Positions 45,105 through 55,280 are shown, counted from the first letter of the stretch. The stretch is 64,000 nucleotides of DNA from Sphingomonas sp. Y38-1Y (GCF_032391395.1 NZ_CP135916.1:1984001-2048000), one strand, 5' to 3'. Program-made: numbers and translations. Notes: generated from the letters alone by a model not told the origin.

Positions 45105-46438
45105 CAGCGCGGCCCCTTGCGCGGCCCGGAGGGTCGCGGCTTGCCGCCGGGGCGGGGCGAGCGGGTGCCGGTGGCCGGGCGATCGCCGCGGGTCGGCGCA
45201 GCGCGGTCATTCCGCTGCGGTCGGGCGGCGGCGCCGCGGGGATTGGCGGGACGCTCGGCCCGGGCGGCGCCTTCCGCGCGAGGCTTCAGCGTGCCGGGGG
45301 CGCGCTCGCCATCCGCGTTGCGGGCGGTCCGCTCGCCCGGGTTGCGCGGTCGTTCGGCACGCGGCTTCGGGTTGCCGAACTTGCTGTCGCTGGTCCGGCG
45401 CGGCTTGCCCCGAACGGGGCGCGCGGGCTCGGCCGTTTCGTTACTGGCCGGTCGGGCGCGAGGTGCGTTGCGGCCCGCTGGTGCCGCCCGGTCGGGAAGC
45501 CGGCGCCGGTCGGTTTCGAGGAACTCGGGCTGCTCGCGCTTGCGAACTGCGCCGGGTGCGCGGCGGGGGCGCTCGCCGACAGCGTCCCAACGCGGCGCGC
45601 GCTCGGGTGCCACTTCCTCGCGCTCGACCCTGACCGGGCGGGCGCGGGTCACCAGCGGCGTGTCGCTGCGCTTGTCGGCCGGCAGCTTGAGCTCGCGGCG
45701 GAACTGGATCAGGTCGTGCTGGCGAACCTCGTCGACCGCGCCGATCGGCATGTCCGCGAGCGGGATCGGCCCATAGCTGGTCCGGATCAGCCGGCTGACG
45801 CGCAGGCCGAGATGTTCGAGGACGCGGCGGACCTCCCGGTTCTTGCCTTCGGTCAGCGTCATTTCGACCCAGACATTGGCGCCGGTGCGACGTTCGAGAT
45901 TGGCGTCGATCGAGCCATAGCGCACGCCCTCGATCTCGATCCCCTCGATCAGATCCTCGAGCTGCGCCTGGCTGATCTCGCCGAACGCGCGCGCGCGATA
46001 GGTGCGCTTGACCTTCGTCGCCGGCAGTTCCAGCGCGCGCTTCAGTTCGCCGTCGGTGGTGAGGAGCAAGAGCCCTTCGGTGTTGAGGTCGAGGCGGCCG
46101 ACGGGGACGACGCGTGGCATGTCCCGCGGCAGCATGTCGTAGATCGTCTTGCGCCCGCTGAAGTCGCGTTCGGCGGTGAGCACGCCGGCGGGCTTGTGGA
46201 AGCGGAACAGGCGCGCCGGCTCTGGCGCGGCGACCGGCTGGCCATCGACGGTGATGCCGCGCAGGTCGGCGAGGATCGTCGCGGGCGTTTCGATCGCGAC
46301 GCCGTTCAGGGCGATGCGGCGATCCTCGATCATCCGTTCGATCTCTCGCCGCGACGCGATTCCGGCACGGGCGAGCAGCTTTGCGATGCGATGCGTTTCG
46401 GTGGGCTTGGACACGGGGTCGGCTGATAGTGCAACCAT
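45104..46438 (-). CDS. rluB: 23S rRNA pseudouridine synthase, RluB/RsuA type, with long basic tail
   Basis: A 444-residue protein. Residues 1-65 are an S4 RNA-binding domain (RIAKLLARAGIASRREIERM). The catalytic domain follows with Asp117 in GRLDLNTEGLLLLT, KPAGVLTAE and EGKNREVRRVLEHLG. After about residue 260 comes a ~180-residue disordered tail rich in Arg, Pro, Ala and Gly. ATG 46438 was chosen (MVALSADPVSKPTETHRI); earlier frame is not family-like. The family core is about 240-300 residues, so the tail is an extension, seen also in other GC-rich alphaproteobacteria. Confidence 0.93.
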   Translation of the reverse strand: MVALSADPVSKPTETHRIAKLLARAGIASRREIERMIEDRRIALNGVAIETPATILADLRGITVDGQPVAAPEPARLFRFHKPAGVLTAERDFSGRKTIYDMLPRDMPRVVPVGRLDLNTEGLLLLTTDGELKRALELPATKVKRTYRARAFGEISQAQLEDLIEGIEIEGVRYGSIDANLERRTGANVWVEMTLTEGKNREVRRVLEHLGLRVSRLIRTSYGPIPLADMPIGAVDEVRQHDLIQFRRELKLPADKRSDTPLVTRARPVRVEREEVAPERAPRWDAVGERPRRAPGAVRKREQPEFLETDRRRLPDRAAPAGRNAPRARPASNETAEPARPVRGKPRRTSDSKFGNPKPRAERPRNPGERTARNADGERAPGTLKPRAEGAARAERPANPRGAAARPQRNDRAAPTRGDRPATGTRSPRPGGKPRPSGPRKGPR

Positions 46439-46544
46439 CGCCCGTCCGCAAAAAATTCTCGCGCCGGGATCGACCGGCGGTCCTAGGATGTTCTGCGGAC
46501 AGGGGGCTTGAGGCCCGAGTCGCGTCAGGGAATTCGCCAGGGCC

Positions 46545-46976
46545 ATGTTGTTCGGACGCAAAAAGCGGCGCATCGCACGGATCCTCATCGTCGAGGATGA
46601 GCCGCTGGTCGCGTTCGACACGGAGCATTACCTCAGCGAAGCCGGATTCGAGGTGGTCGCGACGCTGGACCGCGTGGCCGATGCGGCGATGATCCTGGCG
46701 AGCGAGGCGGAGATCGACCTGGTGCTCGTCGACCTCAACCTGGCCGACGGCAGCGGTATCGCGGTGGCGGAGGCGGCCGGATCGCGCGGCGCGCTGGTGC
46801 TGTTTGTCACCGGCAATTGCCCGGGCGAGGCGCGGTCGCTGGCGGCAGGCTGCCTCGCCAAGCCCTATCCGCAGCGCGACCTTCTCACCGCGATCGATGC
46901 GGTCGAGAAGACGCTCGATGGCAAGGCGCCGAAGCGTTTGCCGCAGAGCTTCAGCCTGTTCCAGCAGGCGGCTTAG
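46545..46976 (+). CDS. Single-domain response regulator (receiver protein)
   Basis: A 143-residue protein made of one receiver domain. The acidic pocket is VEDEP (residues 16-20), the phosphoacceptor is D63 in LVLVDLNLADGSG, the conserved Thr is in LFVTGN and the Lys in CLAKPY. There is a basic N-terminal extension (MLFGRKKRR) and no output domain. No histidine kinase is adjacent. It is divergent from rluB. Confidence 0.9.
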   Translation: MLFGRKKRRIARILIVEDEPLVAFDTEHYLSEAGFEVVATLDRVADAAMILASEAEIDLVLVDLNLADGSGIAVAEAAGSRGALVLFVTGNCPGEARSLAAGCLAKPYPQRDLLTAIDAVEKTLDGKAPKRLPQSFSLFQQAA

Positions 46977-47038
46977 GCCGACGCGTTCCCGCGCAGGCGG
47001 GAGACTAGGGCCGGAGGCGCGACGATTTTCCCATCATG

Positions 47039-47142
47039 GTTCCCCGGCGAGGGCCGGGGTCCAGTTGGGAAGGCCCTCGTTGGAGGGCGCTGTGCTCACC
47101 ATCAGCGTCCCCCAACTGGACCCCGGCCTTCGCCGGGGAACC
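47039..47142. repeat. Inverted repeat (CCCCGGCGAAGGCCGGGG family)
   Basis: Arms 47039-47070 and 47111-47142, 32 bases each, complementary with one or two mismatches. Each arm contains the CCCCGGC...GCCGGGG palindrome. It is related to the repeat at 32673-32748. It sits between the convergent receiver-domain gene and argJ. Confidence 0.88.
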
Positions 47143-47157
47143 AAGGGTAAATCGCCC

Positions 47158-48222
47158 TCAGGACCGATAATCGGCGTTGATGGCGATGTAGCCGTGGGTC
47201 AGGTCGCAGGTCCAAACCGTCGCGCGGCCCTCGCCGAGCTTCAGGTCCACCGCAATGTCGATCTCGTCGCCGCGCAGATGGGCGGCGACCGGTGCCTCGT
47301 CATAGCCCTCGACGACCAGGCCCTCGCGCGCGACCTCGATTCCGCCGAACGCGATCGAGAGCTTGTCGCGCTCAGCGGGTTCACCGGCCTTGCCGACCGC
47401 CATGACGACACGGCCCCAATTGGCGTCTTCGCCGGCGATCGCAGTCTTGACCAGGGGCGAGTTGGCGATGCTCATCGCGATCACGCGGGCGCTGCGATCG
47501 CTCTCGGCGCCGTCGACGTCGATGCGGATGAACTTCGATGCGCCCTCACCGTCGCGGACGACCAGGTGCGCGAGCTCGCGGCAGACCTCGGCGAGCGCCG
47601 CGCGGAACGCATCCGCGCCGACATCGTCCTCGCGGCTCAGCTCGCGATTGCCGGCCTTTCCGGTGGCAAAGGCGAGGACGGTGTCGCTGGTCGAGGTGTC
47701 GCCGTCGACGGTGATGCAGGAGAAGGTGGCCTCGTTCGCATCCTCCAGCGCCTTTTGCAGGAACGCTGGATCGACCGCCGCATCGGTGAAGACGAAGCCC
47801 AGCATCGTCGCCATGTCGGGGGCGATCATGCCCGATCCCTTGACGATCCCGCTGATCGTGACGGTGCGCCCATCGACGATCGCCGTCGCCGACGCGCCCT
47901 TGGCAAATGTGTCGGTGGTCGCGATCGCGTTGGCGGCGTCCTCCCACCCGGCGACAGACGCAGCGAGAGCGGCATCCAACCCCGCTTCCGCCTTGTCGAT
48001 GGGCAGCGGCACTCCGATCACGCCGGTGGAAGCCACAAAGACGTCGGACGGCTGGCAGGACAGCGCGCCCGCGACGCGCGCCGCGATCGCCTCCACCGCC
48101 GCGCGGCCGCGATTGCCGGTGAAGGCGTTGGCGTTGCCCGCATTGACGACGAGCGCGCGCGCGCGACCGAGCACCAGCGCCTTCCGGCACCATTCCACCT
48201 CCGGCGAGGGGCAGCGGTTCAT
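47158..48222 (-). CDS. argJ: Arginine biosynthesis ArgJ, N-terminally truncated
   Basis: Ornithine/glutamate N-acetyltransferase of the arginine pathway. About 354 residues from ATG 48222, where the family is about 405-410. The self-cleavage site is intact, with Thr139 in KGSGMIAPDMATMLGF. The oxyanion region STGVIGVPLP is also present. Homology begins abruptly at NRCPSPEVEWCRKAL; the first ~55-60 residues of the alpha chain are absent in all three frames upstream, and pdhA begins 149 bases away. GTG 48279 would add unrelated residues. The gene may be non-functional or rely on a complete copy elsewhere. Confidence 0.8.
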   Translation of the reverse strand: MNRCPSPEVEWCRKALVLGRARALVVNAGNANAFTGNRGRAAVEAIAARVAGALSCQPSDVFVASTGVIGVPLPIDKAEAGLDAALAASVAGWEDAANAIATTDTFAKGASATAIVDGRTVTISGIVKGSGMIAPDMATMLGFVFTDAAVDPAFLQKALEDANEATFSCITVDGDTSTSDTVLAFATGKAGNRELSREDDVGADAFRAALAEVCRELAHLVVRDGEGASKFIRIDVDGAESDRSARVIAMSIANSPLVKTAIAGEDANWGRVVMAVGKAGEPAERDKLSIAFGGIEVAREGLVVEGYDEAPVAAHLRGDEIDIAVDLKLGEGRATVWTCDLTHGYIAINADYRS

Positions 48223-48296
48223 GGCCCATGGCCCTACGAACCCCCACCATCGTACGCAAGCAGACGGTTGCGGGGACACCCCGCGACGCTACGGCG

Positions 48297-48325
48297 TTGC
48301 ACCCGCTCGAAGGTTGCGCCTATAG
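48297..48325 (+). promoter_or_regulatory. Promoter of the pdhAB operon
   Basis: -35 TTGCAC (48297-48302), 17-base spacer, -10 CTATAG (48320-48325). Both hexamers fit the alphaproteobacterial housekeeping consensus. Transcription would start about 48332, giving a ~39-base leader before pdhA, which has AAGGAACGAGG as the ribosome binding site. A perfect short hairpin GCGGGG-ACA-CCCCGC (48270-48284) lies upstream. Confidence 0.65.
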
Positions 48326-48370
48326 GCCTGCCCAAGCTTGTAGCTCCCCAAGGAACGAGGTTTCATCATC

Positions 48371-49420
48371 GTGGCCAAGTCACCGGCGCGCGGCGCCCAG
48401 AGCGATCCCCAGATTACCAATCGTGAGCGCCCCGCCGAGCCCCAGCGCTACGAAGCCTCGAAGGAGGAGCTGCTCGACTTCTACAAGCAGATGCTGCTGA
48501 TCCGCCGCTTCGAGGAGAAGGCGGGACAGCTCTACGGCCTCGGCCTGATCGGCGGCTTCTGTCACCTCTATATCGGCCAGGAAGCGGTCGCGGTCGGGCT
48601 CCAGTCGGCGCTGGAGGTCGGCAAGGATTCGGTCATCACCGGATATCGCGACCACGGCCACATGCTCGCCTACGGCATCGATCCCAAGGTCATCATGGCC
48701 GAGCTGACCGGCCGCGCCGCCGGCATCAGCAAGGGCAAGGGCGGGTCGATGCACATGTTCTCGACCGAGCACCGCTTCTATGGCGGCCACGGCATCGTCG
48801 GCGCGCAGGTGTCGCTGGGCGCAGGCCTCGCGTTCAAGCACAAGTACGCCGAGGATGGCGGCGTCTGCATGGCCTATTTCGGCGACGGCGCGGCCAATCA
48901 GGGCCAGGTGTACGAAGCCTTCAACATGGCCGAGCTCTGGAAGCTGCCGATCATCTTCGTGATCGAGAACAACCAGTATGCCATGGGCACGTCGGTCAAC
49001 CGCGCGTCGTCCGAGGACCAGCTCTACAAGCGTGGCGAGAGCTTCCGCATCCCCGGCATCCAGGTCGATGGCATGGACGTGCTCGCCTGCCGCGGTGCGG
49101 CGGAGGAAGCGCTTGCCTGGGTGCGCGGCGGCAAGGGGCCGATCATCCTCGAGATGAAGACCTATCGCTATCGCGGCCACTCGATGTCGGACCCCGCCAA
49201 ATATCGCAGCCGCGACGAGGTGCAGTCGGTCCGCGACAAGTCCGACCCGATCGAGGCGGCGAAGCGCGAGCTGGAGAAGCTGGGCGTGACCGAAGCGGAC
49301 CTGAAGCCGCTGGAGCAGGAAATCCGCAAGGTGGTCGGCGAAGCCGCCGACTTTGCCGAGAACGCACCCGAGCCCGAGACGGGCGAGCTGTACACCGAAG
49401 TGCTGGTGGAGACGTACTGA
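48371..49420 (+). CDS. pdhA: Pyruvate dehydrogenase E1 component, alpha subunit
   Basis: A 349-residue subunit of the E1 heterotetramer that decarboxylates pyruvate with ThDP. Family motifs: [42 protein letters not shown], the ThDP motif [17 protein letters not shown] ... NNQYAMGTS, and the phosphorylation-loop-like [11 protein letters not shown]. The start is GTG 48371. pdhB follows after one base. Together with the E2/E3 genes elsewhere it feeds acetyl-CoA to the TCA cycle. Confidence 0.97.
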   Translation: MAKSPARGAQSDPQITNRERPAEPQRYEASKEELLDFYKQMLLIRRFEEKAGQLYGLGLIGGFCHLYIGQEAVAVGLQSALEVGKDSVITGYRDHGHMLAYGIDPKVIMAELTGRAAGISKGKGGSMHMFSTEHRFYGGHGIVGAQVSLGAGLAFKHKYAEDGGVCMAYFGDGAANQGQVYEAFNMAELWKLPIIFVIENNQYAMGTSVNRASSEDQLYKRGESFRIPGIQVDGMDVLACRGAAEEALAWVRGGKGPIILEMKTYRYRGHSMSDPAKYRSRDEVQSVRDKSDPIEAAKRELEKLGVTEADLKPLEQEIRKVVGEAADFAENAPEPETGELYTEVLVETY

Positions 49421-49421
49421 G

Positions 49422-50870
49422 ATGGCGATCGAACTGAAGATGCCGGCACTGTCGCCCACGATGGAAGAGGGCACGCTGGCCAAGTGGCTGGTGAAGGAAG
49501 GCGACACCGTCAAGGCCGGCGACATCATGGCCGAGATCGAGACCGACAAGGCGACGATGGAGTTCGAGGCCGTCGACGAGGGGACGATCGCCAAGATCAC
49601 CGTCGCCGAGGGCACCGACAATGTGAAGGTCGGCACGGTTATCGCGCTGCTCGCCGAAGAGGGTGAGGACGCCGGCAGCGTCGAGGCGCCCGCCGCTGCC
49701 GCGCCGGCCGAGACCAAGGACGACACCGCCAAGGCTGACGCGAAGGCGGACGAGGCCAAGAAGGACGACAAGGTCGAGGATTCGGCGCACCCGGCGCAGG
49801 AGAAGGTCGAGACCGGCGCCCGTCAGCTGTTCGACGCCGCCTCCAACGAGGGCGAGGCGCTGCCCGAGGTTCCGGAAGGGACCGAAATGGTCAAGCAGAC
49901 CGTCCGCGAGGCGCTTCGCGACGCGATGGCCGAAGAGATGCGCGCCGACGACCGCGTGTTCGTGATGGGCGAGGAAGTCGCCGAATATCAGGGCGCGTAC
50001 AAGGTCACGCAGGGCCTTCTGGAAGAGTTCGGTGCCAAGCGCGTCATCGACACGCCGATTACCGAATATGGCTTTGCCGGCATCGGCACGGGCGCGGCGA
50101 TGGGCGGCCTCCGTCCGATCGTCGAGTTCATGACGTTCAACTTCGCGATGCAGGCGATCGACCACATCATCAATTCGGCTGCGAAGACCAACTACATGTC
50201 GGGTGGCCAGATGCGCTGTCCGATCGTGTTCCGCGGTCCCAACGGCGCGGCCAGCCGCGTCGGCGCGCAGCACTCGCAGAACTACGGCCCGTGGTACGCC
50301 AGCGTCCCCGGCCTGATCGTCATCGCGCCGTATGACGCGGCCGATGCCAAGGGCCTTCTGAAGGCCGCGATCAAGAGCGAGGACCCGGTCGTGTTCCTCG
50401 AGAACGAGCTGATGTACGGTCGCAGCTTCGAGGTGCCGAAGCTCGACGACTTCGTCCTGCCGATCGGCAAGGCGCGGATCATGCGGCCGGGCAAGGACGT
50501 GACGCTGGTCAGCTATTCGATCGGCGTTGGCGTCAGCCTGGAAGCCGCCGAGAAGCTGGCGGCCGAAGGGATCGACGCGGAGGTCATCGACCTGCGCACG
50601 CTGCGCCCGCTCGATACGGCAACGGTGCTCAAGAGCCTGAAGAAGACCAATCGCATGGTGGTGGTCGAGGAAGGCTGGCCCACCTGTTCGATCGCCAGCG
50701 AAATCGTCGCGGTGGCGATGGAGCAGGGCTTCGACGACCTCGACGCGCCGGTGCTGCGCGTGACCAACGAGGACGTGCCGCTTCCCTATGCCGCAAACCT
50801 CGAAAAGCTGGCGCTGGTCGACGCCGCCAAGGTTATCGAGGCGGTGAAGAAGGTCACGTACAAGGGCTGA
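49422..50870 (+). CDS. pdhB: Pyruvate dehydrogenase E1 component, beta subunit with lipoyl domain
   Basis: A 482-residue protein. Residues 1-80 are a biotinyl/lipoyl domain with the lipoyl Lys K43 in [12 protein letters not shown] flexible Ala/Lys/Asp-rich linker (about 85-150) follows. Then comes the E1-beta fold ([60 protein letters not shown]). An extra lipoyl domain on E1 beta is normal in alphaproteobacteria. The real start is ATG 49422, not the longer frame overlapping pdhA. Confidence 0.97.
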   Translation: MAIELKMPALSPTMEEGTLAKWLVKEGDTVKAGDIMAEIETDKATMEFEAVDEGTIAKITVAEGTDNVKVGTVIALLAEEGEDAGSVEAPAAAAPAETKDDTAKADAKADEAKKDDKVEDSAHPAQEKVETGARQLFDAASNEGEALPEVPEGTEMVKQTVREALRDAMAEEMRADDRVFVMGEEVAEYQGAYKVTQGLLEEFGAKRVIDTPITEYGFAGIGTGAAMGGLRPIVEFMTFNFAMQAIDHIINSAAKTNYMSGGQMRCPIVFRGPNGAASRVGAQHSQNYGPWYASVPGLIVIAPYDAADAKGLLKAAIKSEDPVVFLENELMYGRSFEVPKLDDFVLPIGKARIMRPGKDVTLVSYSIGVGVSLEAAEKLAAEGIDAEVIDLRTLRPLDTATVLKSLKKTNRMVVVEEGWPTCSIASEIVAVAMEQGFDDLDAPVLRVTNEDVPLPYAANLEKLALVDAAKVIEAVKKVTYKG

Positions 50871-50895
50871 TCGGCCCAACCTCGGTAATCGAACC

Positions 50896-50978
50896 CGTCA
50901 CCCCGGACTTGATCCGGGGTCCCGCTTTCTGGCTACGGCTTTGAGTAAGCGGGACCCCGGCTCAAGGCCGGGGTGACG
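50896..50978. repeat. Inverted repeat (GTCACCCCGG...CCGGGGTCCCGC family)
   Basis: Arms 50896-50927 and 50947-50978, 32 bases each, complementary with few mismatches, directly after pdhB. Related to 58896-58983. It may act as the end of the pdhAB transcript. Confidence 0.88.
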
Positions 50979-51009
50979 TCGTTTTGGGAGGTCCGCGCGT
51001 CTCACTCCA

Positions 51010-51076
51010 CCGTTCGTGCTGAGCCTGTTGAAGCACGTGTTCCGGGCACGTCCTTCGACAAGCTCAGGACGAACGG
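51010..51076. repeat. Inverted repeat (TTCGTCCTGAGCTTGTCGAA family)
   Basis: Arms 51010-51039 and 51047-51076, complementary with a few mismatches and a 7-base loop. It is related to 32779-32860 and 55357-55436. It lies between pdhB's repeat and the 3' end of the cell-wall hydrolase gene. Confidence 0.88.
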
Positions 51077-51092
51077 TTTGGCTCGGTAAGCG

Positions 51093-52499
51093 TTAGGATC
51101 CCTTCGGCACTTCCGGCCCCATCGTCCGCCGCACGGGCGGCGCCACGACCGGCGCCGGCGGCGCGAGCGTCCCGCTCTTGCGGCGCACGCCGCTGAGTTC
51201 GGCCGGTGCTTCCTTCGCACCCCCGCCGACGCCGAGTGCCGAGCGGAGGCCGCCGCCGGGGAGCATGTCGAGCTTGAGGTCGTCAGACCTGTCGGGGCTC
51301 GACAGGAAGACCTGCGACTTCATGCACTGGCCGAGGTCGGGCCGCTCGTACCGCTCGCAATTCCACAGCGCCTTCTCGAACCCGCGAGCGCGGTCGCGGA
51401 GATAGCTGAACGCCATCCGCTCGGTCTGACGCGGATCGGCGGGGAGCGCGGCGGGCGTGTCGGCGCGGTCGGTCCACGCCATCAGCTTGCAATAAGGCCG
51501 GTCGCCGCAGACACGCGCGGCGAAGGCGGGATAATCGGCAGTGCCGAGCCGGGGGTCGAGTGTCACGAGGAAGCTGTTGGCATCGGCGGCGATCGGCGCC
51601 GGCATCGCCTCGGCCGGGATCGCCGCCGCCGCCAGCGTGCCCTCCGCCGGCGCGATCAGGTCGCCCGCGGCGCTGTGCGCGGGGGCGATGCCCTTCAGCT
51701 TGGCGACCAACGGCTCGGCGCCCGTATAGCGGCCGCGAAACGCAGGGGGCGTGCCCCACCAGCCGGTCCAGCGGAAGAACAGGTGCGTGTGCACCTCGCT
51801 GATCTTGTCGAGGCTCGCCGACCAGTAAGGGACCACCCAATCGGTGTGATAGTGAGTGGCGGTCCCCACCGCCTTCTCGACCGATCCCGCCAGCGCCGCC
51901 GCGGCGACCCCGCGCGCGCGATCCCAGGCGACTTGCGAGTATCGGCGGGCGAGCGCACCGTCGCAGGTGAAGGTGAACTGGCAACCGGTGCGCCGCTCCG
52001 CCCCCTGGAAGACGACGGCGCACACGCTCTTGGGAAAGGCGGGATGGCGGACGCGGTTGAGGATGACCTGGGCCACCGCCTTTTGCCCGACCGGATCGTC
52101 GCCCGCTTCGTAGAGGACGCCGGCGGTCAGGCAGTCGGTCGCCCGCGCGATGCTCGCCTCGTCGCCGGTGATCCGGAAGGGGCGCGCGGGAAGCAGCGGT
52201 GCGGTCGAGAACGGGATCGACGCGTTGTAGGCGCGGGCGTCGGCGGGATCGACCGCGACGAACACCGCGGGCTCGACCGGCGGCAGCTCGGCAGGCGGGA
52301 TGACGCGCTGGGCGGGACGCACCTTCGCGACCTTGCGCTCGACGGGCACGATGCGCGGCGCGTTGGCGACGATCAGCAGCGGCAGCAGGATCGCGGCGAG
52401 CGCCGTCACCAGGAGCACGATCGTGAGCGGCAGGCGGGCCGGTCCCTCGGGCAACAGGCGCCGCGTCACTGGCGGGGTGGGGGTAAGCATCTGGTTCAT
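51093..52499 (-). CDS. Cell wall hydrolase, SleB-type, membrane anchored
   Basis: A 468-residue protein with one N-terminal membrane helix (LPLTIVLLVTALAAILLPLL). A SleB-like hydrolase domain (about residues 115-260) follows: DCLTAGVLYEAGDDPVGQKA with the catalytic Glu, VAQVILNRVRHPAFPKSVC, GCQFTFTCDG and ATHYHTDWVVPYWS. The C-terminal ~200 residues are of unknown function and end in a Pro-rich tail. It probably trims peptidoglycan in the periplasm. Confidence 0.88.
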   Translation of the reverse strand: MNQMLTPTPPVTRRLLPEGPARLPLTIVLLVTALAAILLPLLIVANAPRIVPVERKVAKVRPAQRVIPPAELPPVEPAVFVAVDPADARAYNASIPFSTAPLLPARPFRITGDEASIARATDCLTAGVLYEAGDDPVGQKAVAQVILNRVRHPAFPKSVCAVVFQGAERRTGCQFTFTCDGALARRYSQVAWDRARGVAAAALAGSVEKAVGTATHYHTDWVVPYWSASLDKISEVHTHLFFRWTGWWGTPPAFRGRYTGAEPLVAKLKGIAPAHSAAGDLIAPAEGTLAAAAIPAEAMPAPIAADANSFLVTLDPRLGTADYPAFAARVCGDRPYCKLMAWTDRADTPAALPADPRQTERMAFSYLRDRARGFEKALWNCERYERPDLGQCMKSQVFLSSPDRSDDLKLDMLPGGGLRSALGVGGGAKEAPAELSGVRRKSGTLAPPAPVVAPPVRRTMGPEVPKGS

Positions 52500-52514
52500 C
52501 GGCTCTAACGAACA

Positions 52515-52546
52515 AACGCCCCGTCCGCGCGAAGCGGCGGGGCGTT
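52515..52546 (-). terminator. Hairpin after cysK
   Basis: AACGCCCCG (52515-52523) and CGGGGCGTT (52538-52546) are perfectly complementary, with an inner CCGC/GCGG extension. It lies 34 bases after the cysK stop on the minus strand and before the hydrolase start. The following TGTTCGTT is only moderately T-rich. Confidence 0.6.
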
Positions 52547-52579
52547 AGCTCATTTGACCGAAAACGGCAAAAATCCGGT

Positions 52580-53500
52580 TTACTGTTCGGGCAGGAAATC
52601 CGGCACCGACAGATACCGCTCGCCGGTGTCGTAGTTGAAGCCGAGCACGCGGCTGCCCGCGGGCAGTTCGGGCAGCTTCTTGGCGATCGCCGCCAGCGTC
52701 GCGCCGGACGAGATGCCGACGAGCATGCCCTCTTCACTTGCCGAGCGGCGAGCCATGTCCTTGGCGGCGTCGGCGGACACCTGGATCACGCCGTCGATCG
52801 CCTGGGTGTGGAGGTTGGCGGGGACGAAGCCCGCGCCGATGCCCTGGATCGGGTGCGGGCCGGGCTGGCCGCCCGAGATCACCGGCGAGAGCTCGGGCTC
52901 GACCGCATAGACCTTGAGGTCGGGCCAGGCCTTCTTCAATTCCTCGGCAACGCCGGTGATGTGGCCGCCGGTGCCGACGCCGGTGATGATCGCGTCGAGC
53001 GGCTCTTCACGGAAGTCGTTCAGGATCTCCTGCGCGGTCGTACGGACATGGACGTCGACATTGGCCGGGTTCTCGAACTGCTGCGGCATCCACGCGCCCG
53101 GCGTCGCCTCGACGATCTCGAGCGCGCGTTCGATCGCGCCCTTCATGCCCTTTTCGCGGGGCGTGAGATCGAAGGTCGCACCGTAAGCGAGCATCAGGCG
53201 GCGGCGCTCGATCGACATACTTTCCGGCATGACGAGGACGAGCTTGTAGCCCTTGACCGCCGCGACCATCGCCAGACCGACGCCGGTGTTGCCGCTGGTC
53301 GGCTCGACGATCGTGCCGCCGGGCTGGAGCTTGCCGTCGCGCTCGGCCGCCTCGATCATCGCCAGCGCGATGCGGTCCTTGATCGAGCCGCCGGGGTTCG
53401 ACCGCTCAGACTTGATCCACACCTCGGCCGTGCCGAACAGCCGCTGGACGCGGACATGGGGGGTGTTGCCGATGGTGGCCAGGATCGTCTCTGCCTTCAT
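52580..53500 (-). CDS. cysK: Cysteine synthase A (O-acetylserine sulfhydrylase)
   Basis: A 306-residue PLP enzyme making cysteine from O-acetylserine and sulfide. The PLP lysine is K41 in [12 protein letters not shown]. The substrate loop is [15 protein letters not shown], the phosphate-binding loop is [16 protein letters not shown], and the C-terminal [13 protein letters not shown] is typical of CysK. ATG 53500 overlaps the MFS stop by four bases. Confidence 0.97.
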   Translation of the reverse strand: MKAETILATIGNTPHVRVQRLFGTAEVWIKSERSNPGGSIKDRIALAMIEAAERDGKLQPGGTIVEPTSGNTGVGLAMVAAVKGYKLVLVMPESMSIERRRLMLAYGATFDLTPREKGMKGAIERALEIVEATPGAWMPQQFENPANVDVHVRTTAQEILNDFREEPLDAIITGVGTGGHITGVAEELKKAWPDLKVYAVEPELSPVISGGQPGPHPIQGIGAGFVPANLHTQAIDGVIQVSADAAKDMARRSASEEGMLVGISSGATLAAIAKKLPELPAGSRVLGFNYDTGERYLSVPDFLPEQ

Positions 53501-54825
53501 GCCATCTTCTCCTCGAGCGGGGGGTATTCGAGTGTCTTGGGGGGATCAAAGCTTCGCGCGGCGCGAAGTTCAGGAAAGAGCTTGTCCCAGAACATCGTGA
53601 CGAGGATCGCGAGCGCGCCGCCGCCCGCGACGGCCAGCACCGGACCCATCGCCGCGGCCAGGAAGCCGGAACGTGCCTCGCCCAATTCGTTCGAGCCCGA
53701 GACGAACAGGGTGGAGACCGCGCCAACGCGGCCGCGCATTTCGTCGGGGGTATAGAGCTGGATCAGCGACTGACGGACATAGACCGAAACCATGTCGGTC
53801 GCGCCGACCACGACCAACGCCACGAGCGACAATGCGACCGCAGGCGCGAAGTCGCTGCCGACAGCTGAGGGTCCGAGGATCGGCACAAGCACCGGCGCGG
53901 CCAGCCCGAACACGACGGTGGCGGCACCGAAGCCGATCACCGCGGCCAGCATCTTGCCCCCGACATTGGTCTTGAGCGGGCGCCACGCAAACCACGCACC
54001 AACCGCAACCGCACCGACCGCCGGCGCAGCGCGCAGATGACCCAGCCCCTCGGCACCCACCATCAGGATGTCTCGCGCATAGATGGGCAGCATCGCGGTC
54101 GCGCCGCCGAGCAGCACTGCGAACAGGTCGAGGCTGATCGCGCCGAGGACGAGCCGGTTGCGACGGACGTAATGAAGCCCGTCTACCATCTGCGCCCAGG
54201 GATTGCTGGCGCCGGTGATCTTCGCACGCGGGATCGGCCGGATGAAGAGGAGGCAGACGAAGGCGAGGCCGAACAGGCCGGCGGAGGCGGCATAGGCGCC
54301 CCAGCTTGCCCAGGCATAGAGATAGCCGCCCATCGCCGGGCCGACGATCGACCCCGACTGCCATGCGAGTGACGAGAGCGCGATCGCGGTCGGCAGCGAA
54401 GCGGCGGGGACGAGATTGGGGGCGAGCGCCTGAAGCGCCGGGCTGGCGAAGGCTCGCGCGACGCCGAGCAGCGCGGCGACCGCGAACAGCGCGGGCAGGG
54501 TGATCGCGTTGGTATAGGTCAGCCAGGCGAGGATCGCGGCGCACCCCGCCTCGAGCCCCACCGACGCGCGCGCGATCCAGCGGCGGTCGAGCCGGTCGGC
54601 GGTCCAGCCGGTGACGAGGCTGAGCAGCAGCAGCGGCACGAATTGCGCGACTCCGATCAGCCCGAGCTGGAACGCGGCGGCCTGGATGCCCATCGTCTCT
54701 CGCGCGATGTCATAGACCTGCCAGCCGATGACGATCACCATCGCCATCTGTCCCAGCGTCGAGGCGAGACGCGCGACCCAGAAGGCGCGGAAGCTGGAGA
54801 TGGCGAACGGATGGGGTGCGGACAT
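53497..54825 (-). CDS. MFS exporter, EntS/MFS_3-like
   Basis: A 442-residue, 12-helix major facilitator. N-terminal motif [28 protein letters not shown] is in part shown here; [21 protein letters not shown] is the loop 2-3 motif [20 protein letters not shown] sequence and [20 protein letters not shown] in the C-half are typical of the EntS-type group, which exports siderophores or drugs. It is coupled to cysK by a four-base overlap; a cysteine-related substrate is a guess. Confidence 0.9.
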   Translation of the reverse strand: MSAPHPFAISSFRAFWVARLASTLGQMAMVIVIGWQVYDIARETMGIQAAAFQLGLIGVAQFVPLLLLSLVTGWTADRLDRRWIARASVGLEAGCAAILAWLTYTNAITLPALFAVAALLGVARAFASPALQALAPNLVPAASLPTAIALSSLAWQSGSIVGPAMGGYLYAWASWGAYAASAGLFGLAFVCLLFIRPIPRAKITGASNPWAQMVDGLHYVRRNRLVLGAISLDLFAVLLGGATAMLPIYARDILMVGAEGLGHLRAAPAVGAVAVGAWFAWRPLKTNVGGKMLAAVIGFGAATVVFGLAAPVLVPILGPSAVGSDFAPAVALSLVALVVVGATDMVSVYVRQSLIQLYTPDEMRGRVGAVSTLFVSGSNELGEARSGFLAAAMGPVLAVAGGGALAILVTMFWDKLFPELRAARSFDPPKTLEYPPLEEKMA

Positions 54826-54893
54826 GCGGCGTCAGTTGGAACCTAAAGCCCGAGTCTGCAACCGGGGATTGGCTTTCGCGCGCGCGACCTGCG

Positions 54894-55280
54894 CTATCGC
54901 CCGCCCATCTCAAGGAGGCGGCGAGGGGCGGCGAGTTCCCAGCTGATCGCGATCCGGTCGCCGACGCGCTCCCAATCGGTGTCCGGCGCGCCGACGCGCA
55001 TCGCCACCCAGCCGGAGGGTCCGAGATAGGCCGGGCGATAGTAGAAGTCGGGATCGCGCTCGATCAGCATCGCCTGTTCGTCGGTGCCGGTGGTGCGGAC
55101 CATCACCGACGTTTCGCCGTCGCCATGATGATCGTGCCAGAAATAGGCGAAGAACTTGCCCTTCTCGACATGGAAGCCGGGCGAGCCGTGGCTGAGCTTC
55201 TCGACCGCGGCGGGAAGGGCGAGCGCGATCTCGCGGACGCGGGCGAGGGTGGCGTCGCGATCGGGGCTGAGGCGGGTCAT
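54894..55280 (-). CDS. MmcQ/YjbR family protein
   Basis: A 128-residue double-wing-fold protein. The pattern VREIALALPAAVEKLSHGSPGF, FAYFWHDHHGDG, VMVRTTGTDEQAMLIER and PDFYYRPAYLGPSGWVAMRV is typical. The role of this family is not settled (possibly DNA binding). ATG 55280 was chosen; a longer frame reads through the palindromic repeats. Confidence 0.88.
   Translation of the reverse strand: MTRLSPDRDATLARVREIALALPAAVEKLSHGSPGFHVEKGKFFAYFWHDHHGDGETSVMVRTTGTDEQAMLIERDPDFYYRPAYLGPSGWVAMRVGAPDTDWERVGDRIAISWELAAPRRLLEMGGR

Noticed and set aside
48223..48370. Hidden N-terminus of argJ in another frame
   Set aside because: All three minus-strand frames were read and none resembles the ArgJ N-terminus; stops interrupt the in-frame extension at about 48289.
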